A stretch of DNA of 64,000 nucleotides from Monomorium pharaonis (GCF_013373865.1 NC_050474.1:18110042-18174041); one strand, 5' to 3'. Positions 47,401 through 57,600 are shown, numbered from the stretch's first letter. Numbers and translations: made by a program. Notes: generated by a model not told the origin, from the letters alone.

Positions 47401-48257
47401 AATCGCTACAACTTGACTGAGGAAATTATTGCAAAAATCCATAATGTTGTGTCAAATGATTAACTAATAAAAGTGCGTGAGCTTGCTAACACTGCAAACA
47501 TCTCAATACATCGTGTTAATAACATTTTACACAAACATTTGCATATGAAAAGCTTTTCAACTCGATGGGTGCAGCGTTTGCTGACAATCGATTAAAAACG
47601 CGTTCGAATAAACATTTTTCAGGAGTGCTTGGGCATGTTTAAACACAATTCAATTGAGTTTCTGCAAAGTGTATTTTGTTGAAAGAAAACTATGTTGAGA
47701 AATAAACAAGAATTTTTCCCAAAAATCATGTAATTTCTTTGTCAATCCGAAAACATTTTAAACTACCCTATATAAGTTTTTCTAAAATTTGTAATAAGTA
47801 TATTATAAGATCGTTATAAAAAATTTTTTTGTTAAAAATAATTGTTACTTATAAAAAAAATTAATCGCTTTTTTTGGCAGTAAAATTGATATTTTTTATG
47901 TGTATTATACATTCATATAATATAAATTGTATAAATGTAAACATTTTAAATTATTTTAAATGGTCAATGACCTCGTGATTTATGATTCAGTGTCTCCTCT
48001 CTATATATAAAAGTTATATATTATAATATATTGTATAAAAAACATCTATAAATATATTAAATTTATATTTATATGTACACGCACATATATATACATATAT
48101 ATACATATTTAGCAAAATTTATTATAATAAATTATAATAAATTAGATATATGTGTATCAATAATCACAAATTACAAATTTATAATTTAGTTGTCATAACA
48201 GAAAAACATTGGCAATTTTAGCAAAATTGTAGCAAATTACCCTATATTTAAATCTTC

Positions 48258-48346
<89 letters not shown>

Positions 48347-48879
48347 GAATTTTATTGAATGTATGCGCAATTTTCAGATAACAGAATTTGTTAGATTGAC
48401 AGAAAATTAAAACACATTATTTATAATGCGTTTACAAACTGCTATAATTAAAAAACTTAAACAGAATAAATATTTTTTACGTTACAATAAGACATAATAC
48501 AGGAAAGAAAAGCTAAAAATTTATTTAAATTGAAATAAAAAATATATAAAAAAATAATAGATTGCAAAAGGGAGAAAGTGATAACAAACGGATGCCAGTT
48601 AGAAATGAATTGTAATGTTTAGCAGAAGTGAATAAGAAGACGGCACGAAATTTTAAAGAATGAGAAAGAAACAATAAGTTTTGTAAATTTGCATGATAGA
48701 CGCATCATGGAATTCGGAATTGAAATAAAGGTTACAAAAATAACAGGGATTTTGAGAGATGAAGAATATTACATAACACACATGTTTAGTAAGTTGCATG
48801 ATAAATAAATACCTGTGATGAAGATCGACTGTCCGGCATAAAAATTCTGTATCGGCGTTCTACGTGTTTCAGCTTCCAT
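35408..48879 (-). CDS. Fatty acyl-CoA reductase, ten exons, complete
   Basis: This enzyme reduces fatty acyl-CoA to fatty alcohol with NADPH, for wax, cuticular hydrocarbon or pheromone pathways, probably at ER or peroxisome membranes. Coding exons on the minus strand: 48813-48879, 40744-40883, 40528-40650, 38398-38523, 37715-37860, 37533-37642, 36627-36822, 35972-36211, 35580-35837 and 35408-35498. All have GT donors and AG acceptors and sum to 1497 bases (498 aa plus stop). The dinucleotide-binding loop TGGTGFLGK is at residues 22-30, [10 protein letters not shown] near 116-125, HVSTVYANC near 156-164 and the catalytic YTFTK at 210-214. [19 protein letters not shown] follows at 234-252. The C-terminal third matches the sterile/FAR_C domain, and the last 25 residues form a hydrophobic anchor ([15 protein letters not shown]). 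Chain length specificity cannot be told; insect genomes carry many paralogues. Confidence 0.95.
37283..37499 (+). other. ORF in reductase intron, not a gene
   Basis: A 71-codon hydrophobic Phe/Leu-rich ORF lies opposite the intron between exons 6 and 7 (36823-37532). The sequence is AT-rich without a recognisable family, and it is listed only to account for the interval. Confidence 0.3.
38624..39019. mobile_element. Pogo/Tigger-like non-autonomous element
   Basis: The ends CAGTGCAACCTCTC are inverted at both sides and flanked by TA target duplications (38622-38623 and 39020-39021). CAGTG.AACCTC.. termini are characteristic of the pogo/Tigger branch of Tc1/mariner. The interior is 396 bases long, GC-rich at both ends and AT-rich in the middle, with no transposase. 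It lies in reductase intron 3. Confidence 0.88.
39703..40428. mobile_element. Head-to-head mariner palindrome with TA duplications
   Basis: Arms 39703-39981 and 40140-40428 are inverted copies of one mariner 5' region, separated by a 158-base loop. Both ends read CTACTGTGAT and TA flanks each side. Each arm encodes the same transposase N-terminus ([17 protein letters not shown] on plus, [17 protein letters not shown] on minus), so the structure arose from two 5' halves joined back to back. The catalytic domain is missing. It lies in reductase intron 3, 99 bases from exon 3. Confidence 0.85.
40922..40962. repeat. (CG)n(TG)n alternating tract
   Basis: CACACATACACATGTACG is followed by a CGCGCG run and then GTGTGT, just upstream of reductase exon 2 on the minus strand. 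Potential Z-DNA former. Confidence 0.92.
41636..42010. repeat. Direct repeat, period 280, two copies
   Basis: GAAATTTTGACACAA..GTTGCATTCG and GATTTTGGATATAC..GGTGTTT plus AATGATGGCCATAATT occur at 41636-41731 and 41916-42010. A third truncated AATTTTGACACA at about 42047 runs straight into the minisatellite. Confidence 0.8.
42060..42340. repeat. 10-base minisatellite (AGAGACCGGG type), locus 2
   Basis: About 28 head-to-tail units, mostly AGAGACCGGG or AGAGACGGGG with some 9-base variants. The array keeps a minus-strand frame open, which creates a false 128-aa repetitive ORF ([10 protein letters not shown] type). The unit is the reverse complement of that at 33300-33416. Confidence 0.93.
44541..45300 (+). 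mobile_element. Mariner transposase relic, split by a MITE and internally deleted
   Basis: The 5' part encodes an N-terminal domain ([18 protein letters not shown]) up to about 44790. After the MITE, coding resumes with the linker ([12 protein letters not shown] at about 45010-45050), then GQTINKEYY at about 45090, DLWKNN, and a C-terminal block resembling the HHDNAPSHT region (HDYGSSHTS) near 45185-45215. The block carrying the first catalytic Asp is missing and several frameshifts are present. Non-functional. Confidence 0.8.
44791..44922. mobile_element. MITE inserted in the mariner relic
   Basis: The left end CACGGAAGTCACAATGATGT is inverted at the right (CACAATGATGTCATTATG and the terminal ACACAGAAT). 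About 132 bases, non-coding. It interrupts the transposase reading frame between the N-terminal helix-turn-helix region and the linker. Confidence 0.7.
45728..46015. mobile_element. Foldback MITE with CACGAACTACAG ends
   Basis: CACGAACTACAG at 45728-45739 is exactly inverted at 46004-46015. Further inverted blocks include TTTGTTTAAACAATTATTGT and TTAGTACAACAA/TTAAGTACAACAA. 288 bases, non-coding, in reductase intron 1. Confidence 0.75.
46736..47026. mobile_element. Tc1/mariner-type MITE with TA flanks
   Basis: The left end CACTGATAGAAAAAATGTAT pairs with the right end (reverse complement CTAATAGAAAAATATATG). GTAATTATTACAATAA and related blocks extend the arms. TA flanks both sides (46734-46735, 47027-47028). 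The CACTGA start resembles the elements at 7442 and 50116. Confidence 0.72.
47235..47770 (+). mobile_element. Second mariner transposase relic
   Basis: Coding blocks in order: [70 protein letters not shown] and, after a gap, a C-terminal NPKTF/NYPI-like block. Frameshifts and stops separate them. The central catalytic region is deleted near 47690, so it is a non-functional remnant of a subfamily different from the 44.5-kb copy. Confidence 0.8.
48258..48342. repeat. (AAT)n(ATT)n palindromic microsatellite
   Basis: An AAT/ATA run of about 50 bases is followed immediately by an ATT run of about 33 bases, so the tract is self-complementary and can form a long hairpin. Confidence 0.95.
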
Positions 48880-48993
48880 GTTTTGTTCACTTATCATAAT
48901 GCGTAAAATTAACACTAAGATTAAAAAATTATTATTGTTTATTGATTTTTAAACTTTCTTCAGCAAATGTTTACTAGATTTGCAGTAACTCCG

Positions 48994-49036
48994 AAGACTG
49001 AGACTTATAAGGAAAGTCTTGTTCCATATATATATA
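48994..49036 (-). promoter_or_regulatory. Core promoter of the fatty acyl-CoA reductase
   Basis: On the minus strand TATATATATA spans about 49035-49026 and an arthropod initiator TCAGTC lies at 49001-48996 with its A at 48999. The spacing (TATA at about -36 to -27) is appropriate. It implies a 120-base 5' UTR before the ATG at 48879-48877. Start site not verified. Confidence 0.6.
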
Positions 49037-49039
49037 AGC

Positions 49040-50115
49040 GTATGCTATGAAATGGTTTGGTAGGGGAACCTGGAAATACTTAACTCCCTCCTTTTGATTT
49101 TGTTGAATATCTAATAATAATTAAAAAAATTTTCATTTTTAATTTTACATTATAGATATTTTAACCAATGTCAATGTATCTAACTGCATTAATTAAGTTG
49201 AAAAATAATAATAATTATATATAAATATAATTAAAAATAATAATTCTTAGAGTAATTTACATTTTAATGAAACAGTTTTAATGTTCCAAGTGTCCATTAT
49301 TTTAAGAGATTAATTTAGCATCTTTGCATAATATTATTATAATTGCATCATGTACTTGCGATAGATGTTACTGTTTCGATAAGAAATAACTAGATAAGAA
49401 ACTAAACAAAAATGCCTGCAAAATTAAACTTGAGCTTGGAATATTTTAGGAGTTGGATAAAAAATGTGTAAAATTTACGTATGTTTACACTGAAGAGTAA
49501 ACGTAAAGATGATTACATTGATGAAAAAATATTTAGTATTTTTTGAGTTTTTTTATAAAAAAATTTTAAAAAATATTTTTTGAAGAATTTTCATACATTT
49601 TATACTAGTTTTTATTTCGTTATAGCAATAAATAAAATAATTAAAAATAATTTTTTATCTGTATATTTATCAAAATTAAAAAAAATTTTTACGTCTTATT
49701 TAATAAAGTTCTTTATTATCTGAAGAATGATATACATGTATTAAGCCAGACTTCGAAATTGCAAGGGAAAATATAGAGTTTGGAGTAAGAATAGAGAGCA
49801 CAAACCGCCTCCCGCAAAGGTAGTTTTTGATGTTGTGAAGTTTATTTATATTAAAGCAAAAACAATTTGCTGGACACTGCTTAGGTAATTTCACGCAAAA
49901 CGGGGGGGGGGTCCCACTTGCCTATAATCTCAATTGCCTACAGCTTCGTTTGCACACAAATTTAGTAAAGCTGCTCGATTGTCTACATTCCTGATTGCCT
50001 ACAGCTTTGTTTGTAATTAAGGTTATTTCTTTTTGCAAACAAGGCACGTTTTAAGTAATTTAATGAAGGCTGAGGAACTGATTGTTAGAAACTTAAAGCA
50101 GCTAGAAAAAAGACG
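49040..50115. other. Upstream flank of the reductase gene
   Basis: AT-rich, with a run of ten G at about 49903-49912. ATTGCCTACAGCTTCGTTTG (about 49930) and GATTGCCTACAGCTTTGTTT (about 49985) form a short direct repeat. No gene supported. Confidence 0.5.
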
Positions 50116-50388
50116 CACTGAGAGAAATATTTTTCTTAAATTAACAAAACAGAAGTTACTGTAGCAAATGATTTGCTGATGTGGGACAGCAAATAACTCT
50201 GTTGTGAAAATAAATAATTTGTTACGTTTGATTTGCTGTTATAGCCATTGAACTCTAAGTGAACGAATGTGATTTGTATCTCGAACAATATGTTTCTTAA
50301 AACATATAACAAATGATTTGCAATGGTAACTGTTTCCTCTTAGCTATCCCTTCTTTTGTTTTGGTAACAAAAAGTTTTTTTCTCAGTG
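50116..50388. mobile_element. MITE with CACTGAGA ends
   Basis: The left end CACTGAGAGAAATATTTTTC is inverted at the right (CACTGAGAAAAAAACTTTTT), followed inward by AACAAAACAGAAG and CCAAAACAAAAGAAGG. Related by terminal motif to the elements at 7442 and 46736. The repeated word AAATGATTTGC occurs inside. Confidence 0.7.
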
Positions 50389-52073
50389 CAGAAGAGGCTA
50401 AAGGGACTAGGGACTAGGGACAATTATATGGCGCAAGTATCGCTGATTAATGTTAATCTTTTTTTTGCTTTTTGTACTAAAAATTGTTACAAAAACTTTA
50501 AATGCGTTTTTCTCGAAACATTATTTTACGAAACGGTATGCAGCCTAACTTCGCCAATTATATATTTACATCAAATCAACTCTAAAATTTGATCACATCT
50601 TTATTTTATTATTATTTAGGGCGTTACAGAAGATATATTAAGATTTTCTCACTTTTTAAAATTCAAATTTTCTAAGCAATAAATGACTTTTTTTAACTGT
50701 TACCATTTTAATAATATTTCTCAAAACTTTTCTCATTTTTATTATGTAAGAAATAATTTTTTGTTGTTCCAGATCTGATCGCGGCAAAGGATTCATGTAC
50801 ATCTTGATTTAAAACTGCTCTATGGAGAATAGCTATCACGCGCTTAATTTTTACATTAAAAATTACAAAAATTTTTGTATATTTTAAAGTGTTTATAATA
50901 AATGCCCAAAAAAGAATTTTTTGCGCATTATTTTTCTCTTTGAAAAATTTTCCAAAAATGTTTTAAAATTTGAGGCTCCATGGTGTTGAAGATCATTTCT
51001 TAAATTAAATCTTGTACTTATTTCTATAAAATAATAAAACGTATTTATACTTATATTTCTTATTTATGAAGTTTTATTTAACAAGAAATTACCCTACAAT
51101 AACAGTAAAGTTATAGTAACTTGTTAAATTTAAATTAAATATATTTTTTTTATTAAAAAAATAAAGAATATAGAAGATTTTTTATATTAAAATATTTTGC
51201 ACATACAGGACATTTATTTATATAATGTAGATTTAGGTAAAAAGAAAATAAATTTGTCTCTTTCAATTAAAAAAAAAACAGCTTTTTATTACACTTATAA
51301 TTTGAAATATTATGGTCCGAGTTCAAAATAATTTTTTGTTTTCTATTTAAAATATAAAACATATATCAATATTAACATATATTTTTTATTTATATAAAAA
51401 ACTGTATTTTTAAACTACATATAGATCTTTTTATACAAAGTAACATGCGACAACAATATAACAAATCATTATATAAAAAATATATTTTGATTCTTTACAC
51501 ATCAAAATAATTTTTTTATACATATAATAAATTTTATATAATAAATTAATATTTATGCATTTAATAAAAGAAAGATTTTTCTAATAAAATTTCTTTATAT
51601 ATAGAAATAAATTGTAGAAGTAGGTAAAGAATAAATAAAATAAGAGAAATCTTTTTAATAGTGTGATTATTCTTAGAATTAAATTATATAAAACATATAA
51701 CTATACAAAGAAAATTTAATTGTAATATAAAAATTACAAATCTATAATGGTATCTACAAAAAAAGAAATTTTTGAGAATAATAAATAAAATCCATAAGTA
51801 GTGTAAATGACACGGTGATTTCATAAAAAATATAATAAACATTTTTATAATTTTTTTTTCTTATTTTCCATTTACTGCTTACTGCAGTAATTTTTTAATA
51901 TAAAATTTTTTTTGTATATATTAATAAGTTGCTCTGGTATTATTACAAGCTGTATTCAAATAGAACAACAACGTCAAAGCATAAAAATAAATTGTGATTA
52001 ATAGATAAATTATTTTAATAATTTTGCAATTATTTTGACATAATTTTGATGACTTTTACGTTACTAATACAAT
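50389..52073. other. AT-rich interval with no recognised feature
   Basis: Long A/T tracts only. The ORF at 50386-50592 begins inside the MITE end and has no family resemblance. Confidence 0.5.
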
Positions 52074-52330
52074 GTTGCAACACATGTTTTCGGGTCATTG
52101 CCATTTTGGGCTGCTGATGATGCCGAACTACATATACACGAAGTCTCATATTTCGCTGATCTTTAAATTTCTCATCAATTATTGAGAAATAATTGCAAAA
52201 TGAAAAAAAAGTTTTTATTCCGTTTTATGCCATGAAAGACGAAACAACCATTAGACATTCTGTAAGTACATGCCACTTTTGCATAGATAACGTTGCTTGT
52301 GAAGCATATCTTCAAATATGTTAGGAAACA
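52074..52330. repeat. 260-base direct repeat, left copy
   Basis: Shares CACATGTTTTCGGGTCATTG, ACTACATATACACGAAGTCT, CATATTTCGCTGAT, TTTTATGCCATGAAAGAC and ACATTCTGTA with 54401-54650 in the same order and orientation. Confidence 0.8.
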
Positions 52331-52839
52331 TGTTGAAGTGTAAAGCTGTTCCGTTACGCAAACACATGCTCTTGCGGATCTTTATAAATTATTAATTATC
52401 TTATTAAGGTATCTGTACCCAATTTGGCTCACCCCTTCTCAAATAGTTACACAATCAATTTCACAGATAATGCTAATATGTCGCTCAGGAAATTGATATG
52501 ATGTATTTATGCCGATTAACTAATCAATATTTCTGCTTTTTTTGGCTTGTAATCGCACTTTATTCAAATTGTGCTCTTCTTAATACAAAATTTCAGAGGT
52601 AAGTTTTGGTTTTGTATAACTATCCTGTAAAAATTATAAATATTCACAATTTATATTATTGTAGCTCTTTATTTATGCTTTTCAACACTATATTTACTTT
52701 ACATTTTTATTAAAACATCTTGTTTATAATTAAAAAAAAAATTTTTGTATTGTAAAACCATTGTGGCCAGGAACACTATTACAAACACAATATATCTTAT
52801 TAATATACAAAAGTTAAGATTGTTAGATCATTCTTTATT

Positions 52840-52960
52840 AGACAGTAAACATTGCATGATAGAAAAGCATGACTTCGATTGGCAGTCTCCCCGTATCTTA
52901 CATTGCAAAAAAAACAGAAGAACAAGGGAGATTGCTGAAACGTTATTAAAAAAAAAGTAA
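52840..52960 (+). mobile_element. Penelope-like endonuclease C-terminal fragment
   Basis: The short open frame encodes HDFDWQSPRILHCKKN followed by RRTREIAETLLKKK. The next Penelope piece carries a diverged version of this tail (KKKEIAEMFLHKK), so I read it as the end of a GIY-YIG-type EN domain. Confidence 0.55.
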
Positions 52961-52969
52961 AAATACTAT

Positions 52970-53470
52970 CAATCAGTTGTCATACCAATAACATTTAAGC
53001 TATTTTTCTCTTTCTTGTATGCTGCTTCTCAATCGTCTGTAAACCTATACTAAAACACTTTTTAATGTGCTAAAGAACTTGATAGGCTAATGAGGAAATG
53101 TAAAGATGAGCTTAGCCAAGAGAAAAAGATAAAACTGGTTTATAAAATCGATTGTAAAAATTGTGAGGTTTCGTAGATTGACCAAACTAAGCGGTATTTA
53201 GCCATACATATTAAGGAGCATATGAATAATATTAAAAAACACAAAAAGGTTTATCAGTGATTAGCAAATATCGAGTCATCATGAATTTAATTATGGAAAA
53301 AAACTATGCATATTTTATATTCTGCGACGCATACAAAGAAGAAGGAAATAGCTGAAATGTTTCTGCATAAAAAGGAATAAGAACGTTATTAATTTACAAA
53401 CAGAAAAATATAAATCCGATATACAATAGAATTATTAGATATACTTAACATATTTGTTTTTATCGGTGTA
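52970..53470 (+). mobile_element. Penelope-like retroelement fragment with GIY-YIG endonuclease
   Basis: Decayed frame with LVYKIDCKNCEVS, IDQTKRYLAIHIKEH and KKKEIAEMFLHKK, the recognisable spacing of the Penelope EN domain (C..C then Y..QTKR...R..EH). The Tyr of the YIG motif is replaced by a stop and further stops follow. The sequence before 53090 would be the RT-EN linker. Non-functional. Confidence 0.7.
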
Positions 53471-53715
53471 CCTCTTTCCGATAGTGTCAGTTTGATGGTT
53501 GTTTCTCACGGTGCAGGTGTATTTTATGTCTTAACAAAATTTGATTAGTTTTTATTAAAATTTTTTAATTATTATTCTTTTTATTATGAGGTTTGAATTT
53601 GACGGTCAAAACATGTGAGTGCGTGGGCATTAATATTTAATTATGGTATATTTTTTACAATAATAATAATTATTAAAATTAAAAAATATAAAGAAGTAGG
53701 TATAACAAGCCAATA

Positions 53716-53912
53716 CAGTATTCCTATCAAAATTATAATTTATTGACTATTATAAATAAAGATAAAAAATGTAACAAATAGACTCTAAAACTTAATATAA
53801 TAAATATAAAGAAACAGATTAATATAACGGAACAGTATTTCCATCAAAATTATAATTTATTGACTACTATAAATAAAGATAAAAAATGTAACAAAACAAA
53901 TGAACTCTAAAA
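53716..53912. repeat. Tandem duplication, period 117
   Basis: CAGTATTCCTATCAAAATTA at 53716 and CAGTATTTCCATCAAAATTA at 53833 both continue with TAATTTATTGACTA, ATAAATAAAGATAAAAAATG and ACTCTAAAA. Confidence 0.85.
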
Positions 53913-53998
53913 TGTAGTATAACACAAGTGTAATGAGTACAAAGTATTACCTTTATCCGTGTCTAACTACGAGCACAACTTATAAATTTTTATTTCTA

Positions 53999-54029
53999 CT
54001 TAATAAGGGCCCAAAGCGAGGGTCGAAAC
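53999..54029 (+). ncRNA. Degenerate hammerhead-like motif in Penelope terminal repeat
   Basis: CTTAATAAGGGCCC, a short loop, then GGGTCGAAAC. The GGCCC/GGGTC stem can pair and the GAAA core box is intact, but the CUGAUGA box has decayed to CTTAATAA, so self-cleavage is not expected. A still more decayed relative (AGGTCAAAACG) lies at about 54239. Confidence 0.4.
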
Positions 54030-54400
54030 ATTGCAGTCTCTTAATAAAATTTGCCAGTTTTGTCGACTACAAGCTAACCATTTTTACTCATGCTTATTTT
54101 TTTAAATGTATTAAAGAATTTGTTATAATTCAGTTAAATTTTGTCCTGTTAGTACGGACACCAGTTGTTTCGATAATTTCTTATGTTTAACTATATTTTA
54201 TAACTTATCATTTATCACTTGAAAAATATCTTAAGCGGAGGTCAAAACGTAATTAATTGATGGAATGTAATTAATTGATACAATAAAATTGCCAGTTGAA
54301 TCGACTTTTAAAAGTGTTTGATTATTTTTGCTGAAAGAATAAACTACATTGTTGTAAGATTGTTATAATATATTACAATATAGTTCATTCTCTTAGCAAC

Positions 54401-54650
54401 GATGTAACACATGTTTTTGGGTCATTGTTACTGCTGATGGTGCCAAACTACATATACAGGAAGTCTCATATTTCGCTGATTTTTATTAATTTCTCATCAA
54501 TTATTAAAAAACTCGCAAAGCTGTAAAAATATTTCTATTTCGTCTTATGCCATAAAAGACAAAACAATTATTGGACATTCTGTAGTTACATATGTTACTT
54601 TTGCATGGACAATGTCGTTTATGAAGCATACCTTCAAGTATCTTGCTAAC
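54401..54650. repeat. 260-base direct repeat, right copy
   Basis: Partner of 52074-52330, with CACATGTTTTTGGGTCATTG and CATATTTCGCTGAT. Together they bracket the Penelope fragments. Confidence 0.8.
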
Positions 54651-54706
54651 AATCATGGATATGTAATGTGTTTTTTTTATAAAAAATAATAATATGAATT
54701 AAATCT

Positions 54707-55150
54707 GGCAACTATTAAAACATATATTTAAACAAAATTTATTTATTATTACTTTTTAATATTAAAATGTTATATTTAATAATATAATTTTGTATGTATT
54801 TTTAAGTATTATACATATATTATTATAATAGTAAAGCGTTTCGATTAATATATTGATGTATAGAAACCAAAGAAAGTATAATAAAATGAATGTTTTGTTT
54901 AAAAAAAACTTGGCGCTGCTATAGGGAAATAATGAAAACAATTTATTATAATATTGATAAATAATAAATTGTTCATAATTTATCTTTATTATGTTTTTTT
55001 GGTTTCTATATAATGTCAATATGTTAATCAAAATGCTTTACCATTGTAATAATATATACTATTTAATTATATATACAGAATTGTTAAATATAACATTTTA
55101 ATATTAAAAAGTAATAATAAGTACATTTGTATAAATATTTTATAGTTGGC
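54707..55150. mobile_element. Long foldback element with arms of about 190 bases
   Basis: GGCAACTATTAAAACAT on the left is inverted as GCCAACTATAAAATAT on the right. Both arms share TTATTATTACTTTTTAATAT, TAAAATGTTATATTTAA, TGGTAAAGC/TAGTAAAGC and AGAAACCAAA. The 89-aa minus ORF inside is an AT-rich shadow. Confidence 0.8.
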
Positions 55151-56610
55151 GCATTTACTTCATATCATTATTTTAGTATAAAAGAGACAATTTTTTTGTT
55201 CTTTTATTTAAAAAGGAAATTTTTTGTAATGTCACACATTACATTTATTATGTAAAAAAATAAAAGCAATGTAAAATAAGAATATTATTATTCTATTTAT
55301 GCTACATAATGGCATTTTCCTTAAAGAAGCATACATACACTTGGCGCCTTTTTTACTTTCTTTAAAAAAGTTTCTATTATATTAAGCTAAATCAAATCGA
55401 CAGGACGTTTCGACTTACTTAATTTTTTACAGAGCAAAATCACACATTAGAATGAATCACACATTATTTACACAAGTAAACGAAAAAAATTTATCTTAAC
55501 GTCCTCTCGTTCAACCGGCTTCTAGTTCAAACTTGGCAACGACGAACTGGTCATGGAACTTTTTCACATTAATTGTATTTTTATATCTATAATTTTATTT
55601 ATTTTATTTTTCTTTTATTTATATTTATTTTGTTTTATAATTACGATTTTACACACATATCTGCACATTCTTTTATCTTATTGACCGCGATTAATTGACT
55701 TACCATTTATAATGTAAATGCGATATGTATCTATGTATAATATGATATTAAATATATAATTTAATTCAATTTATAGTGTAAATGGGATGTGTATGTTTAT
55801 ATCAAATTTATCTACATGTTAGAAATTAAGCTTTTCCATTTTTAAAGATAGATAATTTAAATATATTGTTAAGACAGCTGATGAATATTAAGTAAGTTAA
55901 AACATCCTGTTGGTTTAAATTAGGTAGATTTAATAGAATTAAGAACAAATTGTTTCTTTTTTGCACCTAAATTAATGCTCGTTCTTGACTTACTCTCATA
56001 CATTTATATGTATTTGTTTTGCACATACAAATTAGATTATTTGCTTAGTAATATATGCATTATGTTTGCAATTCTTGAATACTTCATAATAAAAATATAA
56101 TAAAAATGATATTTACGAAGAAGGCATTTCAAAATTACAGCTTTCTCTTTTTTCCTATTTAGAACAAAATAATTTTATTAAAATATATTTAAATTAAAAT
56201 TATCTAAAAAGAATTAAATAAAAAAGTAAAAATTAAAGAAAATTATTTGGTTGGAGATAATTCATAAAAAATTCTTCGAAAATTTATTTTCTTAATTTCG
56301 CAGGTACTCTGTCGATAATGATATCTTTACAATTTCCTATTTATCCAATTGGATAATTATCGACCCCAAGTTTGACCATCATGCATCTCTTTAAATTAGT
56401 ATAAACAATTAAAAATACGCAAATCTATAAAATATGCGAAACAAATATTATTTTTACAAGATTAGATTGTAGACAGTTTTTCTTTAGTAACATTAAAATT
56501 TAGCATTATTATAAAAATTATTGTTAATTATTTCGAATTACGACTTTACCTTCAAATAACTGCAAATTTTTTTAGCAAATCTTGTCAATCTTCTACATAA
56601 CATGTGGGGA
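55151..56610. other. AT-rich interval with Penelope terminal debris
   Basis: GTTTCGAC at 55407-55414 (GTCGAAAC on the minus strand), followed by CGTCCTGTCGATTTG in that strand, resembles half of a Penelope terminal ribozyme motif. Nothing else is recognised through 56610. Confidence 0.4.
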
Positions 56611-56615
56611 ATATA

Positions 56616-56790
56616 CTACGAAAGGAAAGAATAACTGAAATTCTAATAAGGGGCAATGCACTCGTTTCTAGAAATCGTTTATTTCGGAGTATTTTTTATA
56701 CCAGTCTCAGCGACGAATTCACATTCGCGTCTCGGTAAAAACAAAAATTATTATTTATTTAATAAAAGAATAATACGGGTTGCCACAATA
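56616..56790. repeat. LTR-like direct repeat (3' LTR side)
   Basis: GAAAGGAAAGAATAACTGAA, GCAATGCACTCGTTTCTAGA, CGTTTATTTCGGAGTAT and TCGCGTCT recur at 60665-60840 in the same orientation. Confidence 0.7.
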
Positions 56791-57199
56791 TCAAAATTTT
56801 TCTAAGTAAAAATTTTAAGCCGCTCTTACTGCTGTAAGCATTTTTTTCATGAGAGCTCCAAAGACCCCATATACACCTTATGATATTCTGAGGTACATGT
56901 GCGCTTTAAAGGTTAAATAAAATTGCTTAAATAATATTTGAGTAAAAAGTACATTAAGATAATAATTAGAGTACATTAAGATAATAAGACGCTTCTATGA
57001 AACGTCGAAATTGATATGCACTTACAGTTCCAGTATACGGGATTTGTGAAAGTTAAAATCCTTCGATATCCATTACAATATATCGATCACGATCTATAAT
57101 ACTTTCTTAATTATAAAAGGTTCCTTATATTTAGGTATAAACTTTTTATTTATTTCTGGAGTATTGTCAATATTTCAGATCGCAACATATTTGTTTTTC

Positions 57200-57600
57200 T
57201 TGTATATATTTAAAGCTATGTGCTTTTTATTGTATGCTTGTTTTTCTGTTGTAACGCCTCGATTACATTTGACGCTTGTTGCCGCATAGTCAATAAATAT
57301 TTTTCTGACTCTATTAACGCTTCTAAAGTTTCGCGTATTTTATCATTACTCTCATTATTTTGATTAACTTCAAATAATAACGTGTAGAATTTGTGGCTCT
57401 GCATATAGTATTGTTAATAGCTTGTATATACAGATTGAATAATTTTATTCCACTTATCTGCATCGGTTATCGGTTTTGTAATCATCGGAATGATAAGCTG
57501 ATTTATTCTTTTTGCTTGTCCATTTGCTCGTGGAGTACCCATTGCTATTAATATGTGTTGGATATTTCATTCCTTTAACGTTGTTGTAAATTTACTAGAA
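57200..57600 (-). pseudogene. Gypsy integrase fragment
   Basis: The minus strand encodes GTPRANGQAKRINQLIIP, the conserved integrase motif region, then ITDADKWNKIIQ, and an open 62-codon segment ending QQASNVIEALQQKNK that fits the integrase C-terminal part. The frame is broken between blocks. Confidence 0.65.

Larger units (their letters stand above)
40970..48800 (-). other. Reductase intron 1, repeat-filled
   Basis: The 7.9-kb intron between exons 1 and 2 contains direct repeats, the 42-kb minisatellite, two mariner relics, three foldback MITEs and an AAT/ATT palindrome. Stretches 42360-44540 and 47780-48250 are plain AT-rich DNA in which I recognise nothing. Confidence 0.8.

Noticed and set aside
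53933..54190. 85-codon plus ORF
   Set aside because: Lies across the decayed Penelope terminal repeat and is hydrophobic low-complexity sequence.
57216..57404. 62-codon minus ORF as an independent gene
   Set aside because: Its position and sequence fit the C-terminal part of the decayed gypsy integrase.
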